A stretch of DNA of 18,186 nucleotides from Chloroflexota bacterium. Lineage in GTDB: Bacteria; Chloroflexota; Anaerolineae; UBA3071. Location of the stretch: contig JACNHM010000191.1 of the NCBI GenBank assembly GCA_014383605.1, positions 1 to 18,186 on the forward strand, read 5' to 3'. The position numbers were made by a program, and so were the translations under genes. This document shows positions 1 to 6,456 of the stretch, piece by piece; the stretch's first letter is position 1, and every line of letters begins with the position of its first letter. The notes under the pieces were generated by a model. The model worked only from the letters and a program-made list of their open reading frames with translations, did no database searches and was not told the DNA's origin.

Positions 1-323
1 GCTTGCCACGCACCCCGCCAGTAAAATCGTACTCCGGGCGCATCTCGTCATCCACCCGTCGTCATGTCAAGATGCGGGGCGACAAAAGCCCCTTCGACGG
101 CGACTGGGCCTACTGGGTGCCCCGTCTGGGACGAGACCCATCTAAACCCAAACGAGTTGTCCTCTTGCTGAAGAGGCAGCGAGGCCGCTGCCGCCATTGC
201 GGATTACGCTTCATGTCAGACGACATCATGGAGGTTCACCACCTAGATGGCCATCGGCGGAACCAGGCGCTGGGTAATCTGGCACTGCTCCATGGTCACT
301 GCCATGATGGAGTCCACCGCTAA
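1..323 (+). CDS. Group II intron-encoded reverse transcriptase/maturase, C-terminal HNH endonuclease part (5' end outside window)
   Basis: Only the last ~106 codons are visible; the frame is open to the left edge, so the reverse transcriptase and maturase domains lie outside. The visible part has the linker typical of group II intron proteins (RHVKMRGDKSPFDGDWAYW, then R.GRDP), followed by an HNH endonuclease: CRHCG, EVHHLDGH with the His-His pair, an Asn, and HGHCHD near the stop. In this family the HNH domain cuts the second strand at the target and gives the 3' end that primes reverse transcription. The stop lies 54 nt before domain V of the intron, as expected for a protein encoded in domain IV. 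Having an HNH domain argues against the usual class C (IIC) intron proteins, which lack it, and favours a chloroplast-like or similar class. The protein ends directly after HCHDGVHR, so it may lack the short tail some relatives carry. Confidence 0.88.
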   Translation, partial: LPRTPPVKSYSGRISSSTRRHVKMRGDKSPFDGDWAYWVPRLGRDPSKPKRVVLLLKRQRGRCRHCGLRFMSDDIMEVHHLDGHRRNQALGNLALLHGHCHDGVHR

Positions 324-336
324 CGGTGCTCATGCC

Positions 337-360
337 TGTCCTGAGCTTGTCGAAGGGACA
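337..360. repeat. Short interspersed repeat (TTCGACAAGCTCAGG type) inside the intron
   Basis: The stretch begins TGTCC and ends GGACA, forming a small stem around CTGAGCTTGTCGAAGG. I recall this motif as a common interspersed sequence in many bacterial genomes. It lies between the stop codon of the intron protein and domain V, a region that tolerates insertions. No function can be read from it. Confidence 0.45.
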
Positions 361-377
361 AGAGCCCCTCGTCTGAG

Positions 378-411
378 GAGCCGGATGACGGGAAACTGTC
401 ACGTCCGGTTC
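378..411 (+). ncRNA. Group II intron domain V
   Basis: Exactly 34 nt, starting GAGCCGG and ending CCGGTTC, which pair with each other. The distal helix (GACGG against CTGTC) is capped by a GAAA tetraloop-like turn. Length, the GAGC start, the loop and the GGTTC end are diagnostic of the catalytic domain V of group II introns. It lies 54 nt after the stop of the intron protein. Confidence 0.92.
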
Positions 412-416
412 TGAAG

Positions 417-453
417 TGGCGGGGGGAGGGGCGACTCTCCTCCCGACCATAAT
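417..453 (+). ncRNA. Group II intron domain VI with bulged branch-point adenosine
   Basis: GGGGGGAG (421-428) pairs with CTCCTCCC (437-444). Below it C420-G445, G419-C447, G418-C448 and T417-A449 pair, leaving A446 unpaired. A single bulged A on the 3' strand of the stem, followed by seven nucleotides to the intron end, is the classic lariat branch point. This fixes the intron end at about 453. Confidence 0.82.
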
Positions 454-460
454 TAGGCGG
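454..460. other. attC-like core half-site interrupted by the intron
   Basis: Read on the minus strand, the sequence after the HEPN stop codon runs through a short A-rich stretch into CCGCCTA and then the intron. An integron attC begins with an R'' box RYYYAAC, typically GCCTAAC. If the intron ends at 453, the target was GT|TAGGC on the + strand, the complement of a canonical GCCTAAC box. The other half of the attC would lie beyond the intron, outside the window, so this is a partial site only. Confidence 0.5.
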
Positions 461-474
461 TGTTTTACCTTTGT

Positions 475-864
475 TCATCTGTTGAGCAGGGACTTGATAG
501 CATGCAAGAAACTCTCCGCAGCCTGAATCGCCCGCTCCGCTTGTGGCTGAGACACATGTGCTGTGCCACCATAATCCCCAACATTGCGTATTTCAAAAAG
601 CCAGTTCAAATCCTTGCCCTGTTCCTTGCTCAACTTCCCCGTCTTGACAAATCGCTGATGAATCGAAGCAATGACCCCACTATGTTTGCTGAAATCCAAA
701 CCCTCGTTGAGCAAAACCGCTGTGGCTCCGTAAAAGGCTGCATAATACGCACGCGACGCTGCAAAATCGTGGTAGCCCTTGACAGCCAGATATTTAGCCG
801 CTTGGATAGATTGCTCTGCTCGTTCAAGATCGGCGGCGATTTCCTGCTTGTATTCTGACATCAT
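475..864 (-). CDS. HEPN domain protein (HepT-like toxin/ribonuclease candidate, UPF0332 type)
   Basis: A 129-aa all-alpha protein of normal HEPN length. The N-terminal helix AADLERAEQSIQAAKYLA, the SRAYYAAFYGATAVLL helix and the R-N-V-G-D-Y motif at residues 93-98 fit the HEPN family (Pfam PF05168 group). HEPN toxins are usually ribonucleases using an R-x4-6-H motif. Here Asp-Tyr replaces the His, as in the UPF0332 subgroup, so nuclease activity is not certain. Its start overlaps the stop of the nucleotidyltransferase gene by ATGA, and AGGGA seven nucleotides upstream supports this start. The pair resembles type VII HepT/MntA systems, in which the nucleotidyltransferase adds AMP to the HEPN toxin. 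The gene is intact although a group II intron lies 22 bp beyond its stop. Confidence 0.85.
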   Translation of the reverse strand: MMSEYKQEIAADLERAEQSIQAAKYLAVKGYHDFAASRAYYAAFYGATAVLLNEGLDFSKHSGVIASIHQRFVKTGKLSKEQGKDLNWLFEIRNVGDYGGTAHVSQPQAERAIQAAESFLHAIKSLLNR

Positions 865-1178
865 ACCAGTATCCCTTCCCGTTTTGCGTTTCGATAGAGT
901 CGAATACTTCCACGCTCAAATTCATCCGGAGGAACGGGTTTGGCAGAAATAAGCTGCTCTGACTCTAATTGGATGGGATACAGCACATCTATAACTTGAC
1001 GCAGTTCTGAAAAATAGTCGAAGGATTTGCTTAACAAAACGAGCAAATCAATGTCACTCATTGAGTCAGCTTGGTTACGCGCTACAGACCCATACAGAAT
1101 CAGGCCTTTGAGTTGAGAGCCATAATGGCTTTCAAGAGCCTCTTTGCATTTTCTCACCACTTCACTTATTGTTGCCAT
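861..1178 (-). CDS. MntA-like minimal nucleotidyltransferase (antitoxin candidate)
   Basis: A short nucleotidyltransferase-fold protein with the signature G-S-x10-D-x-D: GSVARNQADSMSDIDLLV, the Gly-Ser turn followed by two metal-binding Asp. A later acidic stretch (LESEQL) may give the third acidic residue. Length (about 105 aa) fits minimal nucleotidyltransferases paired with HEPN proteins, where they act as antitoxins by adenylylating the toxin. The open frame starts at 1190, but the ATG at 1178 has GGTGA five nucleotides upstream, while the one at 1190 has no spaced site, so I prefer 1178. It is the first gene after the GTTAGGC core and is translationally coupled to the HEPN gene downstream. 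Confidence 0.85.
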   Translation of the reverse strand: MATISEVVRKCKEALESHYGSQLKGLILYGSVARNQADSMSDIDLLVLLSKSFDYFSELRQVIDVLYPIQLESEQLISAKPVPPDEFERGSIRLYRNAKREGILV

Positions 1179-1209
1179 TTGAATCACCATCTTTCAATTC
1201 ACGTTGCCC

Positions 1210-1325
1210 GCCTAACATATACTTCTACCGAACTCTTCCGCATAAGATACCCTCATGTCTGTTTATACAGAAGTTTTCCGTATAAGCAGCCAAAAGTTGC
1301 ATAAACCGGAGAGGTTCGGTATAAT
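1210..1325. other. attI-like region: three palindromic sites spaced about 40 bp
   Basis: TTCCGCATAAG (1236), TTCCGTATAAG (1276) and TTCGGTATAAT (1315) recur at 40 and 39 bp. Each is preceded after 3-4 nt by an inverted partner: CTTCTACCGAA (1222-1232), TTTATACAGAA (1262-1272) and CATAAACCGGA (1300-1310). The array lies between the GTTAGGC cassette core (1216-1210) and the integrase-like stub, where attI with its integrase-binding repeats would be. The third copy overlaps the -10 box of the rightward promoter, so binding there could repress it. A weak leftward promoter for the cassette is possible (AGCCAA 1288-1293 as -35 and TATACA 1264-1269 as -10, read on the minus strand, 18-bp spacer). 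Confidence 0.5.
1297..1325 (+). promoter_or_regulatory. Sigma70-like promoter facing the integrase stub
   Basis: TTGCAT (1297-1302), a 17-bp spacer and a perfect TATAAT (1320-1325). Transcription would start near 1332, about 100 nt before the ATG of the truncated integrase-like frame. No other rightward gene lies within reach, so the promoter is probably a relic of the integrase gene. Confidence 0.6.
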
Positions 1326-1340
1326 GTCCCCCTGGGGGAC
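1326..1340. promoter_or_regulatory. Perfect palindrome over the predicted transcription start (operator candidate)
   Basis: GTCCCCC and GGGGGAC are 7-bp inverted arms around a single T, directly after the TATAAT box and covering the expected start site. That position fits a repressor operator. It does not look like the LexA boxes known from proteobacterial integrons, and I cannot name a binding protein. Confidence 0.4.
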
Positions 1341-1434
1341 TAAATGCAGAATTGCCAACTGCCAGGCATGTATGCCATGATACCACAGCCCTCACTCTTT
1401 GTGCAAACACCCCTGAAGCCCTGGACACATTGTC

Positions 1435-1512
1435 ATGACACAACGACCCAAACGACGAGTGCTCGATCAGGTGCACGATGCCGTGTGGCTCAAACCCGGC
1501 CTACTTACTTGA
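1435..1512 (+). pseudogene. Truncated N-terminus of a tyrosine recombinase (integron-integrase-like)
   Basis: ATG at 1435 opens a 25-codon frame reading MTQRPKRRVLDQVHDAVWLK before a short unrelated tail and two stop codons. From memory, IntI-type and related integrases start with Pro-Lys-x-Leu-Leu-Asp-Gln-Val-Arg-Asp-x-Ile/Leu-Arg-x-Lys-His-Tyr-Ser. The fragment matches that pattern up to the Lys and then departs within the last codons of the neighbouring phosphorylase. The breakpoint is about 1490-1500. Its rightward orientation, opposite to the MntA/HEPN genes, is what an integron requires. The match is short, so the identification is tentative, but promoter, palindromes and cassette core agree with it. 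Confidence 0.42.
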
Positions 1513-2809
1513 TGATCTGATGGATCAACGGGAGTGGTGGCACGGGCTCGTCGCTGAAGGTGTAGGCATTCAGGAGCCGCTTCCGGGCCTCGGCCAAGCG
1601 CTCAGCGCTGTTGGCGTGAACTGTGCAGAGCGGCTCGCCCTCGGCTACCTCATCCCCCACCTTGACGTGCAGCACGATCCCCACACCGTAGTCCAGGGCA
1701 TCTCCCTTCTTGGCCCGCCCGCCGCCCAGCAGCGCTGCCGTCAGCCCCACCTCCATGGCGTCAATGGAGGCCACGGTGCCTGAGCGGGGCGCGGGCAGTG
1801 CTTCCACCCAACGGGCCTGCGGCAACCGCTGCGGGTTGTCCACGGTGGCGACGTCACCGCCCTGGGCAGCGATCCACTGCCGGAACTTGTCCCAGGCCCG
1901 CTCCTCTTTCAGGCTGGCGGTGAGCAGGGCGCGCGCTTCTGTTTCGTCGGCGGCTCGCCCGGCCAGCAGCACCATCTGCTCACCGATCACCAGGCAGTGT
2001 TCCAGGAAGTCCTCTGGCCCGCCGCCGTGCAGCGTCTCGATGGCCTCTTTCAGCTCCAGGGCATTGCCCACGGCGCGGCCCAGCGGCTGGTTCATGTCCG
2101 AGATGGCCGCCCGCACCCTCCGCCCGACCCCGCGCCCGATCTTGACCATCAGCTCGGCCAGGGCCACGGCCTCCGCCTCCGTCTGCATGAAGGCCCCCTG
2201 GCCCACCTTGACGTCGAGGACGATGCCGTTGCTGCCGGTGGCGATCTTCTTGGACATGATCGAGGAAGCGATGAGGGGCGGACTTTGCACCGTGCCGGTC
2301 ACGTCCCGCAGCGCGTAGAGCTTGCCGTCGGCAGGGGTGAAAGAGGCCGTTTGCCCGGCGACGACGAGGCCCACCTGGCGCAGTTGGCGCTTGAACTCGT
2401 CCAGCGTCAGTCCGGAGCGATAGCCGGGGATGGACTCTAGCTTGTCCAGCGTGCCGCCGCTGAAACCCAGCCCCCGCCCGGATATCTTGCCCACGGGAAT
2501 ACCCAGGCTGGCTACCAGCGGAGCGACGACCAGCGTCGTCTTGTCGCCCACGCCGCCAGAGGAGTGTTTGTCCACGACGAAGGGGGCGATGCCGGAGAGG
2601 TCCAGCATCTCGCCGGAACGGGCCATGGACAGGGTCAGCTCGATGCTTTCCCGCCCGCTCATGCCCTGGAAGAAAACGGCCATCAGCCAGGCGGCGGCTT
2701 GATAGTCGGGGATCTCGCCCCGCGTGAAGCCCTGGACGAAGAAATCAATCTCCGCCGCCGTCAGTTCGCCGCCGTCTCGTTTTTTGGTGATGATGTCCAC
2801 GGCGCGCAT
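1505..2809 (-). CDS. pdp: Pyrimidine-nucleoside (thymidine) phosphorylase
   Basis: Cleaves thymidine, deoxyuridine or uridine with phosphate into base and (deoxy)ribose 1-phosphate in cytoplasmic nucleoside salvage. The 434-aa length is normal. The N-terminal helical domain is followed by the phosphate-binding loop [13 protein letters not shown] (about 80-92), the family signature [16 protein letters not shown] (110-125) and the substrate loop SSIMSKKIA (182-190). The C-terminal alpha/beta domain has the Gly-Gly-Gly-Arg-x-x-Lys turn. The ATG has GAGGA five nucleotides upstream. The last codons overlap the truncated integrase stub on the other strand, so the integron debris abuts the gene without damaging it. 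Pdp and DeoA cannot be separated by eye; pdp is chosen because it is usual in this type of bacterium. Confidence 0.96.
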   Translation of the reverse strand: MRAVDIITKKRDGGELTAAEIDFFVQGFTRGEIPDYQAAAWLMAVFFQGMSGRESIELTLSMARSGEMLDLSGIAPFVVDKHSSGGVGDKTTLVVAPLVASLGIPVGKISGRGLGFSGGTLDKLESIPGYRSGLTLDEFKRQLRQVGLVVAGQTASFTPADGKLYALRDVTGTVQSPPLIASSIMSKKIATGSNGIVLDVKVGQGAFMQTEAEAVALAELMVKIGRGVGRRVRAAISDMNQPLGRAVGNALELKEAIETLHGGGPEDFLEHCLVIGEQMVLLAGRAADETEARALLTASLKEERAWDKFRQWIAAQGGDVATVDNPQRLPQARWVEALPAPRSGTVASIDAMEVGLTAALLGGGRAKKGDALDYGVGIVLHVKVGDEVAEGEPLCTVHANSAERLAEARKRLLNAYTFSDEPVPPLPLIHQIIK

Positions 2810-2875
2810 GGTTGTCCTCGGTGTCTGGCGCTAGAACGGCAGGCCGGGCTGCAAGGCCCGTCAGTCAACTATGCG

Positions 2876-2966
2876 AGGCTCGAAGGTTGTCAGATTCACC
2901 GCGCGCAGGCGGGTGTTCAGCGCCGAACTCCGAACCCCGAACCCGAAACCTGGAACCTTCGAGCCT
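2876..2966. repeat. 13-bp perfect inverted repeat flanking GAACC-type filler repeats
   Basis: AGGCTCGAAGGTT (2876-2888) is repeated in reverse as AACCTTCGAGCCT (2954-2966). Between them lies a run of GAACTCC-GAACCCC-GAACCCG units related to the filler at 7071-7142. The stretch fills most of the 187-bp gap between the PHP gene and pdp, read leftward. No T-tract follows, so a terminator is not evident. Confidence 0.6.
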
Positions 2967-2996
2967 GAAATCGTTGCCTGGTGCTCCCTGGATGGG

Positions 2997-4733
2997 CTAA
3001 GCTGTTCCTTCTTCCTCCAGGAGCTTCTGCCACACGCCTTCGATGCCCTCTTCCGTCACGCCGTAGTAGACCTCCAGCGAGCCGTCGGGCGTGCGCTGCA
3101 CGAAGTCATAGCGCATCCGGCCTGCCCGCGTGCGCTTCTGCCACAGTCCCACGTCGCCGATCCACTTCACCTTCTCCGCCACCACCGGGTTGGTCTCCTG
3201 TTGAGTGATGGCGTAGCGCCAGAGCTTGCGGGCCGATTCACGGGTCACGTTGCGCACCATGTTGCCGTTGCGCAGATCCTTGACACTGTGATAGAGGACT
3301 CCCTTGCGCTCCACCGTCTCCACGATCTGGACGCCGACCGTAGGCGGTTCGACGGGGCGCTGTTCTTGCCACGAGGGCGGCTCGGGGGTGGTGGCAGGTA
3401 CGCCGGCTTCGGCGGGGGGCCCTTCCTGGGTCAGGGCCTCTCGTATCAGTTGGACGACCTCATCGCGCACCGCCAGGTTGGTCTCCGCCTCTTGCCGCAC
3501 ATAGACTTTGATGTCATCTATCACGTACGGCCTGTCTGGCCCTTCGGGAACCACCACCCGCAGCACCTGTTTCCCCTGGCTTTCCAGGGTATCCACGGTT
3601 ACGTCCAGCGGTGGTATGATCTTGCGTTGCACCTCGGCGCGCAGGGTGGCGATGGCCTCCTCGGGGTTGGCGATACCGGCGGGCACGCCCTTGCGAGTGG
3701 CACTGACCCCGACGTAGATGGTGCCGCCCTTGGTGTTGGCAAAGGCTACCACATCGCAGAGCATCTTGTGCAGCCGGCCTCCCTGGCGGCTCATGCTCTC
3801 GTGGAACGATTGCACGATGTTCGGCCCCTGCTCGCGGGCCGCCCCGATGTGGTCGTAGGGCGCTTTTGTTGCCCGGTAGGGACGTGTCAGGGTGAAGTCG
3901 TTGTCCTCGAAGATGGCCTTGAGGGCCTCGAAGCTGGCCTCTGACAACAGTATCTCCGTGGTGCGGTCGCCAATGCCCAAGTGCACCTTGTCTTTGGCAT
4001 CGCGGCGCAGGCGATGGGCATCGGAGCCCTGGATGCAATGCATGCGGCGGGGATACTCTGGCTTGGAGCCGTTGTAGAAACGGGCTGTCGTGCGGCGGCT
4101 TCTGCTCTCCAGGTCGGTCACCTCCAGAGCATGCAGGTGCGGGTCCTGGGTGTAGGCGATCTTCGTCTGGCCGCCGAAGGGGAAGTTGCGCATGGCCACT
4201 CCGTTGCTGGAGTTGGCGTGGGCTGCGATCACCAAACCGCCGGCCTGATGGATCAGCCGATACGCCGTCAGCACATCAGCGGAGGCGCCCATTTCGGTGG
4301 AGCCTTCGTCCAGCTTGTCGGCAGGGACGTTGAGTTGCAGCAAGAGCAATTCCAACTGACGCACTGAGGTTTCGGGTGGGAAGATGGCCAGCACGTGAAA
4401 GCCAAACGTGGCCGTGAACTCAAATCCTGGGAGCACCAAGATTTCCTCTCCCAGGCGGCGGAACTCCTCCAGCGCCGCCTTCTCCTCGGCTTTCAACCGC
4501 CCGTTCTGTGCCAACCAGGTCAACCGTTCCAATTCCTGTCGTAATCGTGCAATACCGGCGACCGTGTTGTGGTCGGTGATGGCGACGATGTCCAATTCCC
4601 GCCGCTCAGCTTCGTGGAGCCAGTCCAAAAATGTGGCCCCTGGCTCTGCCCAATCGGCTGAGGCCGGCGTATGCAAGTGCAAATCCACCTGCTGCCATTG
4701 CCGCTTCTGTTTTCTTTTTCTGCTTGATGTCAC
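2997..4733 (-). CDS. PHP-domain phosphoesterase fused to AlbA_2/Schlafen-type ATPase domain
   Basis: About 578 aa in two recognisable parts. The N-terminal PHP metal-dependent phosphoesterase has DLHLHTPAS (about residues 17-25), ITDHN (52-56), GFEFT (103-107), IAAHAN (170-175) and GSDAH (236-240), which supply the metal ligands. The second part, around residue 320-355, has the AlbA_2 (Schlafen) pattern: [20 protein letters not shown] then G-V-P-A-G. A Pro-rich linker (about 438-465) leads to a ~115-aa C-terminal region I do not recognise. The longest frame begins at a TTG at 4787, but an inverted repeat occupies that upstream stretch and GGAG five nucleotides before the GTG at 4733 gives a better start. 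The substrate is unknown; polyphosphate-nucleotide or nucleic-acid hydrolysis are family possibilities. Confidence 0.82.
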   Translation of the reverse strand: MTSSRKRKQKRQWQQVDLHLHTPASADWAEPGATFLDWLHEAERRELDIVAITDHNTVAGIARLRQELERLTWLAQNGRLKAEEKAALEEFRRLGEEILVLPGFEFTATFGFHVLAIFPPETSVRQLELLLLQLNVPADKLDEGSTEMGASADVLTAYRLIHQAGGLVIAAHANSSNGVAMRNFPFGGQTKIAYTQDPHLHALEVTDLESRSRRTTARFYNGSKPEYPRRMHCIQGSDAHRLRRDAKDKVHLGIGDRTTEILLSEASFEALKAIFEDNDFTLTRPYRATKAPYDHIGAAREQGPNIVQSFHESMSRQGGRLHKMLCDVVAFANTKGGTIYVGVSATRKGVPAGIANPEEAIATLRAEVQRKIIPPLDVTVDTLESQGKQVLRVVVPEGPDRPYVIDDIKVYVRQEAETNLAVRDEVVQLIREALTQEGPPAEAGVPATTPEPPSWQEQRPVEPPTVGVQIVETVERKGVLYHSVKDLRNGNMVRNVTRESARKLWRYAITQQETNPVVAEKVKWIGDVGLWQKRTRAGRMRYDFVQRTPDGSLEVYYGVTEEGIEGVWQKLLEEEGTA

Positions 4734-4768
4734 GTATTCTCCGTATCTCCTTTCTCGTAGATGAATGC

Positions 4769-4800
4769 TTGGGACGTCAATGTTCAAATGACGCCCCCAA
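4769..4800. promoter_or_regulatory. Imperfect inverted repeat between cupin and PHP genes
   Basis: TTGGGACGTCA (4769-4779) faces TGACGCCCCCAA (4789-4800) across 9 nt, with one extra base and one mismatch. It lies just after the cupin stop and before the preferred PHP start, both leftward. It could be a weak terminator or an operator; there is no T-run. Confidence 0.4.
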
Positions 4801-4805
4801 TTGTA

Positions 4806-5222
4806 TCACGTTCTGCCATTTATGTCCAAAAAGGAACCCCGGCCGGTTTCCTCCCGGCGCTTCTGCCGTTCCGCTGACATCTGGCCGGTGAGCGGGATGC
4901 AGCAGATGAAGCGCAACGGGGCTTCGCCGGTGTTGTGGAAATTGTGCTGCTCCTGCGGCGGCACGAGGACCACACTTCCTGCGCGCAGCGGCCAGGTGCG
5001 CTCAGCACCGGCCAGTTCGCCGCTTCCCTCCAGCACGAACACCTCGTGCTCGAAACCGTGGGCATGGAACGGCGTCTGCCCACCCGGTTGCACTTCGATC
5101 AGCCGCATGGCGAAGGTGGGTGCGCCTTCAGGCTGGGCGATCAGCCAGCGGATGGTCGCTCCTGCGGCGCCTTCGTCGGTGACGACCGCGGCTGGTACTT
5201 CTTCGGAATGGACTACGTACAT
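4806..5222 (-). CDS. Single-domain cupin protein
   Basis: A 138-aa beta-barrel cupin. Motif 1 is PGGQTPFHAHGFEHEVFVLEG, with ligands H53, H55 and E60. Motif 2 is GSVVLVPPQEQHNFHN, with H93 and N97. All four metal-ligand positions are present, so it probably binds a metal, but the substrate cannot be inferred; many such proteins are dioxygenases, isomerases or sensors. The start is firm: AGGGAGG five nucleotides before the ATG. A 6-bp palindrome AGATCA-GAGTT-TGATCT at 5247-5263 sits 25 bp upstream and could be an operator. It is separated from the LytR gene upstream by a long inverted repeat, so it may have its own transcript. Confidence 0.85.
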   Translation of the reverse strand: MYVVHSEEVPAAVVTDEGAAGATIRWLIAQPEGAPTFAMRLIEVQPGGQTPFHAHGFEHEVFVLEGSGELAGAERTWPLRAGSVVLVPPQEQHNFHNTGEAPLRFICCIPLTGQMSAERQKRREETGRGSFLDINGRT

Positions 5223-5274
5223 GTCAGCCTCCCTTGATGGGTCATCAGATCAGAGTTTGATCTCAGCCGTGATG

Positions 5275-5327
5275 CGTGATCCGTGATGCGTGAAGCAATG
5301 GTCACGGATCGCGCATCACGGATCACG
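5275..5327. repeat. 16-bp perfect inverted repeat at the end of the LytR-type gene
   Basis: CGTGATCCGTGATGCG (5275-5290) and CGCATCACGGATCACG (5312-5327) are exact reverse complements around 21 nt. The TGA stop of the LytR-type gene (5325-5323) lies within the right arm. A related sequence occurs at 15023-15050. It could stabilise or end the LytR transcript, but no T-tract follows on either strand, so I class it as a repeat. Confidence 0.7.
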
Positions 5328-6456
5328 TTGTCGGCGTCGCCGTCGGCGTGGGCGAAGGCCAGATCGGCGGGCAATGTCCCGACTTGTCGTAGAATTCCTC
5401 CACCGGCGGGACGTCGAAGAGCGTCTCGATGACTTCCTTGATCTCATCCATCTCGCCGGACAGGGCCATACCGCTCTTTTCGGTGACGTAGTCCTCGGTC
5501 ATCGTCTCGTCAATCACCCGCCCGTGGATGTCCTGGGGGTCAATCTGCGTCGCCAGGTGGGCCAGCCGCACCCAGTCTAGCAGCGACAGATCGCTCTGCA
5601 CCGCATCCTTGACGATGTCCCAGAGGGCGGGGATCCTGGGGAATATGTCCAATTGCAGGGCCTGCTTCCGCAGGGCCACCAGGAGCACCTGCTGCCGCTT
5701 GGCTCGCCCCCAATCGCCAAAGCGATAGCGATAGGTGACAAACTTCAGCGCCGTCTCGCCATCCAGATGTTGCGGCCCGGCGTCCAGGTACAATTCCTTG
5801 TATTGGACATCCGATCCGGGATCCGCAGGGGCAAACTCCTGCAGGGGACAATCGAGGGTCACGGTGATGCCGCCGATGGCGTCAATGGCCTGCACGAAAC
5901 CTTGCTGCTGGAAGCGCACGTAGTGGTCAATCTCCAGCCCAAAGGTTTCCTTCAGCGTCTCGGCGAGCAAGGCGGGGCCACCACCGGGATATTCGTACTG
6001 CTCCGCCAGGTAATCCACCTGATTGATTCTCATCTCCCATAGTGTGGGCGGACTCACCCACAGGTCGCGGGGGATGCCCAGCATGGCGATGCGCTTGTTT
6101 TCGGCGTCCACGGTCACCACCATGATGGCATCCGTGTGCCAGGTGCCGCCGGAAGATTCGGGTCTCTCGTCCGTGCCCAAGAGCAAAATGCGCTGCAGCG
6201 CCGGCAGGGCCGGCGTGGGTGTAGGTGTCAGGGTCGGCGTGGGCGTTGCAGTAGCCGTGGGCGTGGCCGTGGGCGTGGGCGATGGCGGGACAGCCGTCGG
6301 CGTAGACGTCGGCGTGGCAGACGCCGTTGGCAGCATGGCTACTTCTGATTCCGTCGCCGGGGCGGCCTGCTCCTGACCTGGCAGAGTCAGACAACTGGCC
6401 ATCAGAGCCAACGCCCCCAGTGCCAGCAGCAATAGAAACACCTTGCCCTGCTTCAT
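5323..6456 (-). CDS. LytR-CpsA-Psr (LCP) family lipoprotein
   Basis: A 377-aa envelope protein. LCP proteins transfer glycopolymers from lipid carriers to the cell wall or related acceptors. It begins with a lipoprotein signal peptide (Lys, FLLLLALGALALMASC, lipidated Cys at 22). A Thr/Pro-rich spacer (about 45-82) follows, then the LCP domain: LLLGTDER (92-98), THTDAIMVVTVD (106-117, catalytic-region Asp110), GIPRDLWV (127-134), INQVDY (144-149), and LDGETALKF then YRYRFGDWGRAKRQQ (231-256) with the conserved Arg residues. It ends in another Pro/Thr run. The open frame continues upstream to 6708, but the ATG at 6456 has GGTGA four nucleotides before it, overlaps the HD gene stop by ATGA and starts the signal peptide exactly. 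Confidence 0.93.
   Translation of the reverse strand: MKQGKVFLLLLALGALALMASCLTLPGQEQAAPATESEVAMLPTASATPTSTPTAVPPSPTPTATPTATATPTPTLTPTPTPALPALQRILLLGTDERPESSGGTWHTDAIMVVTVDAENKRIAMLGIPRDLWVSPPTLWEMRINQVDYLAEQYEYPGGGPALLAETLKETFGLEIDHYVRFQQQGFVQAIDAIGGITVTLDCPLQEFAPADPGSDVQYKELYLDAGPQHLDGETALKFVTYRYRFGDWGRAKRQQVLLVALRKQALQLDIFPRIPALWDIVKDAVQSDLSLLDWVRLAHLATQIDPQDIHGRVIDETMTEDYVTEKSGMALSGEMDEIKEVIETLFDVPPVEEFYDKSGHCPPIWPSPTPTATPTT

Larger units (their letters stand above)
1..453 (+). mobile_element. 3' portion of a group II intron (retroelement)
   Basis: The end of the intron-encoded protein, domain V and domain VI follow one another in the correct order on the + strand. The 3' boundary is predicted at about 453 because the bulged adenosine of domain VI (A446) is then followed by seven nucleotides and the intron ends in AT, matching the AY rule. 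The 5' end, domains I-III and the 5' exon are outside the window. The next bases on the 3' side, TAGGCGG, look like the second part of an integron core site (GT|TAGGC). Confidence 0.85.
454..1215 (-). mobile_element. Putative integron gene cassette carrying a MntA/HEPN toxin-antitoxin pair
   Basis: On the minus strand the unit starts at a perfect GTTAGGC core (1216-1210). It continues as GCGGGCAACGTG to the first start codon within about 40 nt, holds two overlapping genes, and ends with a GCCTA core-like box 15-21 nt after the last stop. This is the layout of a mobile cassette: recombination at G^TTRRRY, a short leader, genes, attC. The genes point away from the integrase-like fragment at 1435, as in real integrons. 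The attC cannot be completed because the group II intron sits in it. Confidence 0.55.

Noticed and set aside
460..858. 132-codon + strand frame opposite the HEPN gene
   Set aside because: Antisense shadow; the minus frame has HEPN motifs and an ATGA coupling to the MntA-like gene.
1225..1476. 83-codon minus-strand frame in the attI-like region
   Set aside because: No ribosome-binding site or domain; it is antisense to the promoter, palindromes and integrase stub.
2871..3944. 357-codon + strand frame opposite the PHP-AlbA gene
   Set aside because: Antisense shadow; the minus frame carries every PHP motif.
5337..5370. Pro/Thr run at the end of the LytR-type protein as a separate repeat element
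   Set aside because: It is a coding low-complexity tail like the spacer near the N-terminus; nothing suggests a mobile repeat.
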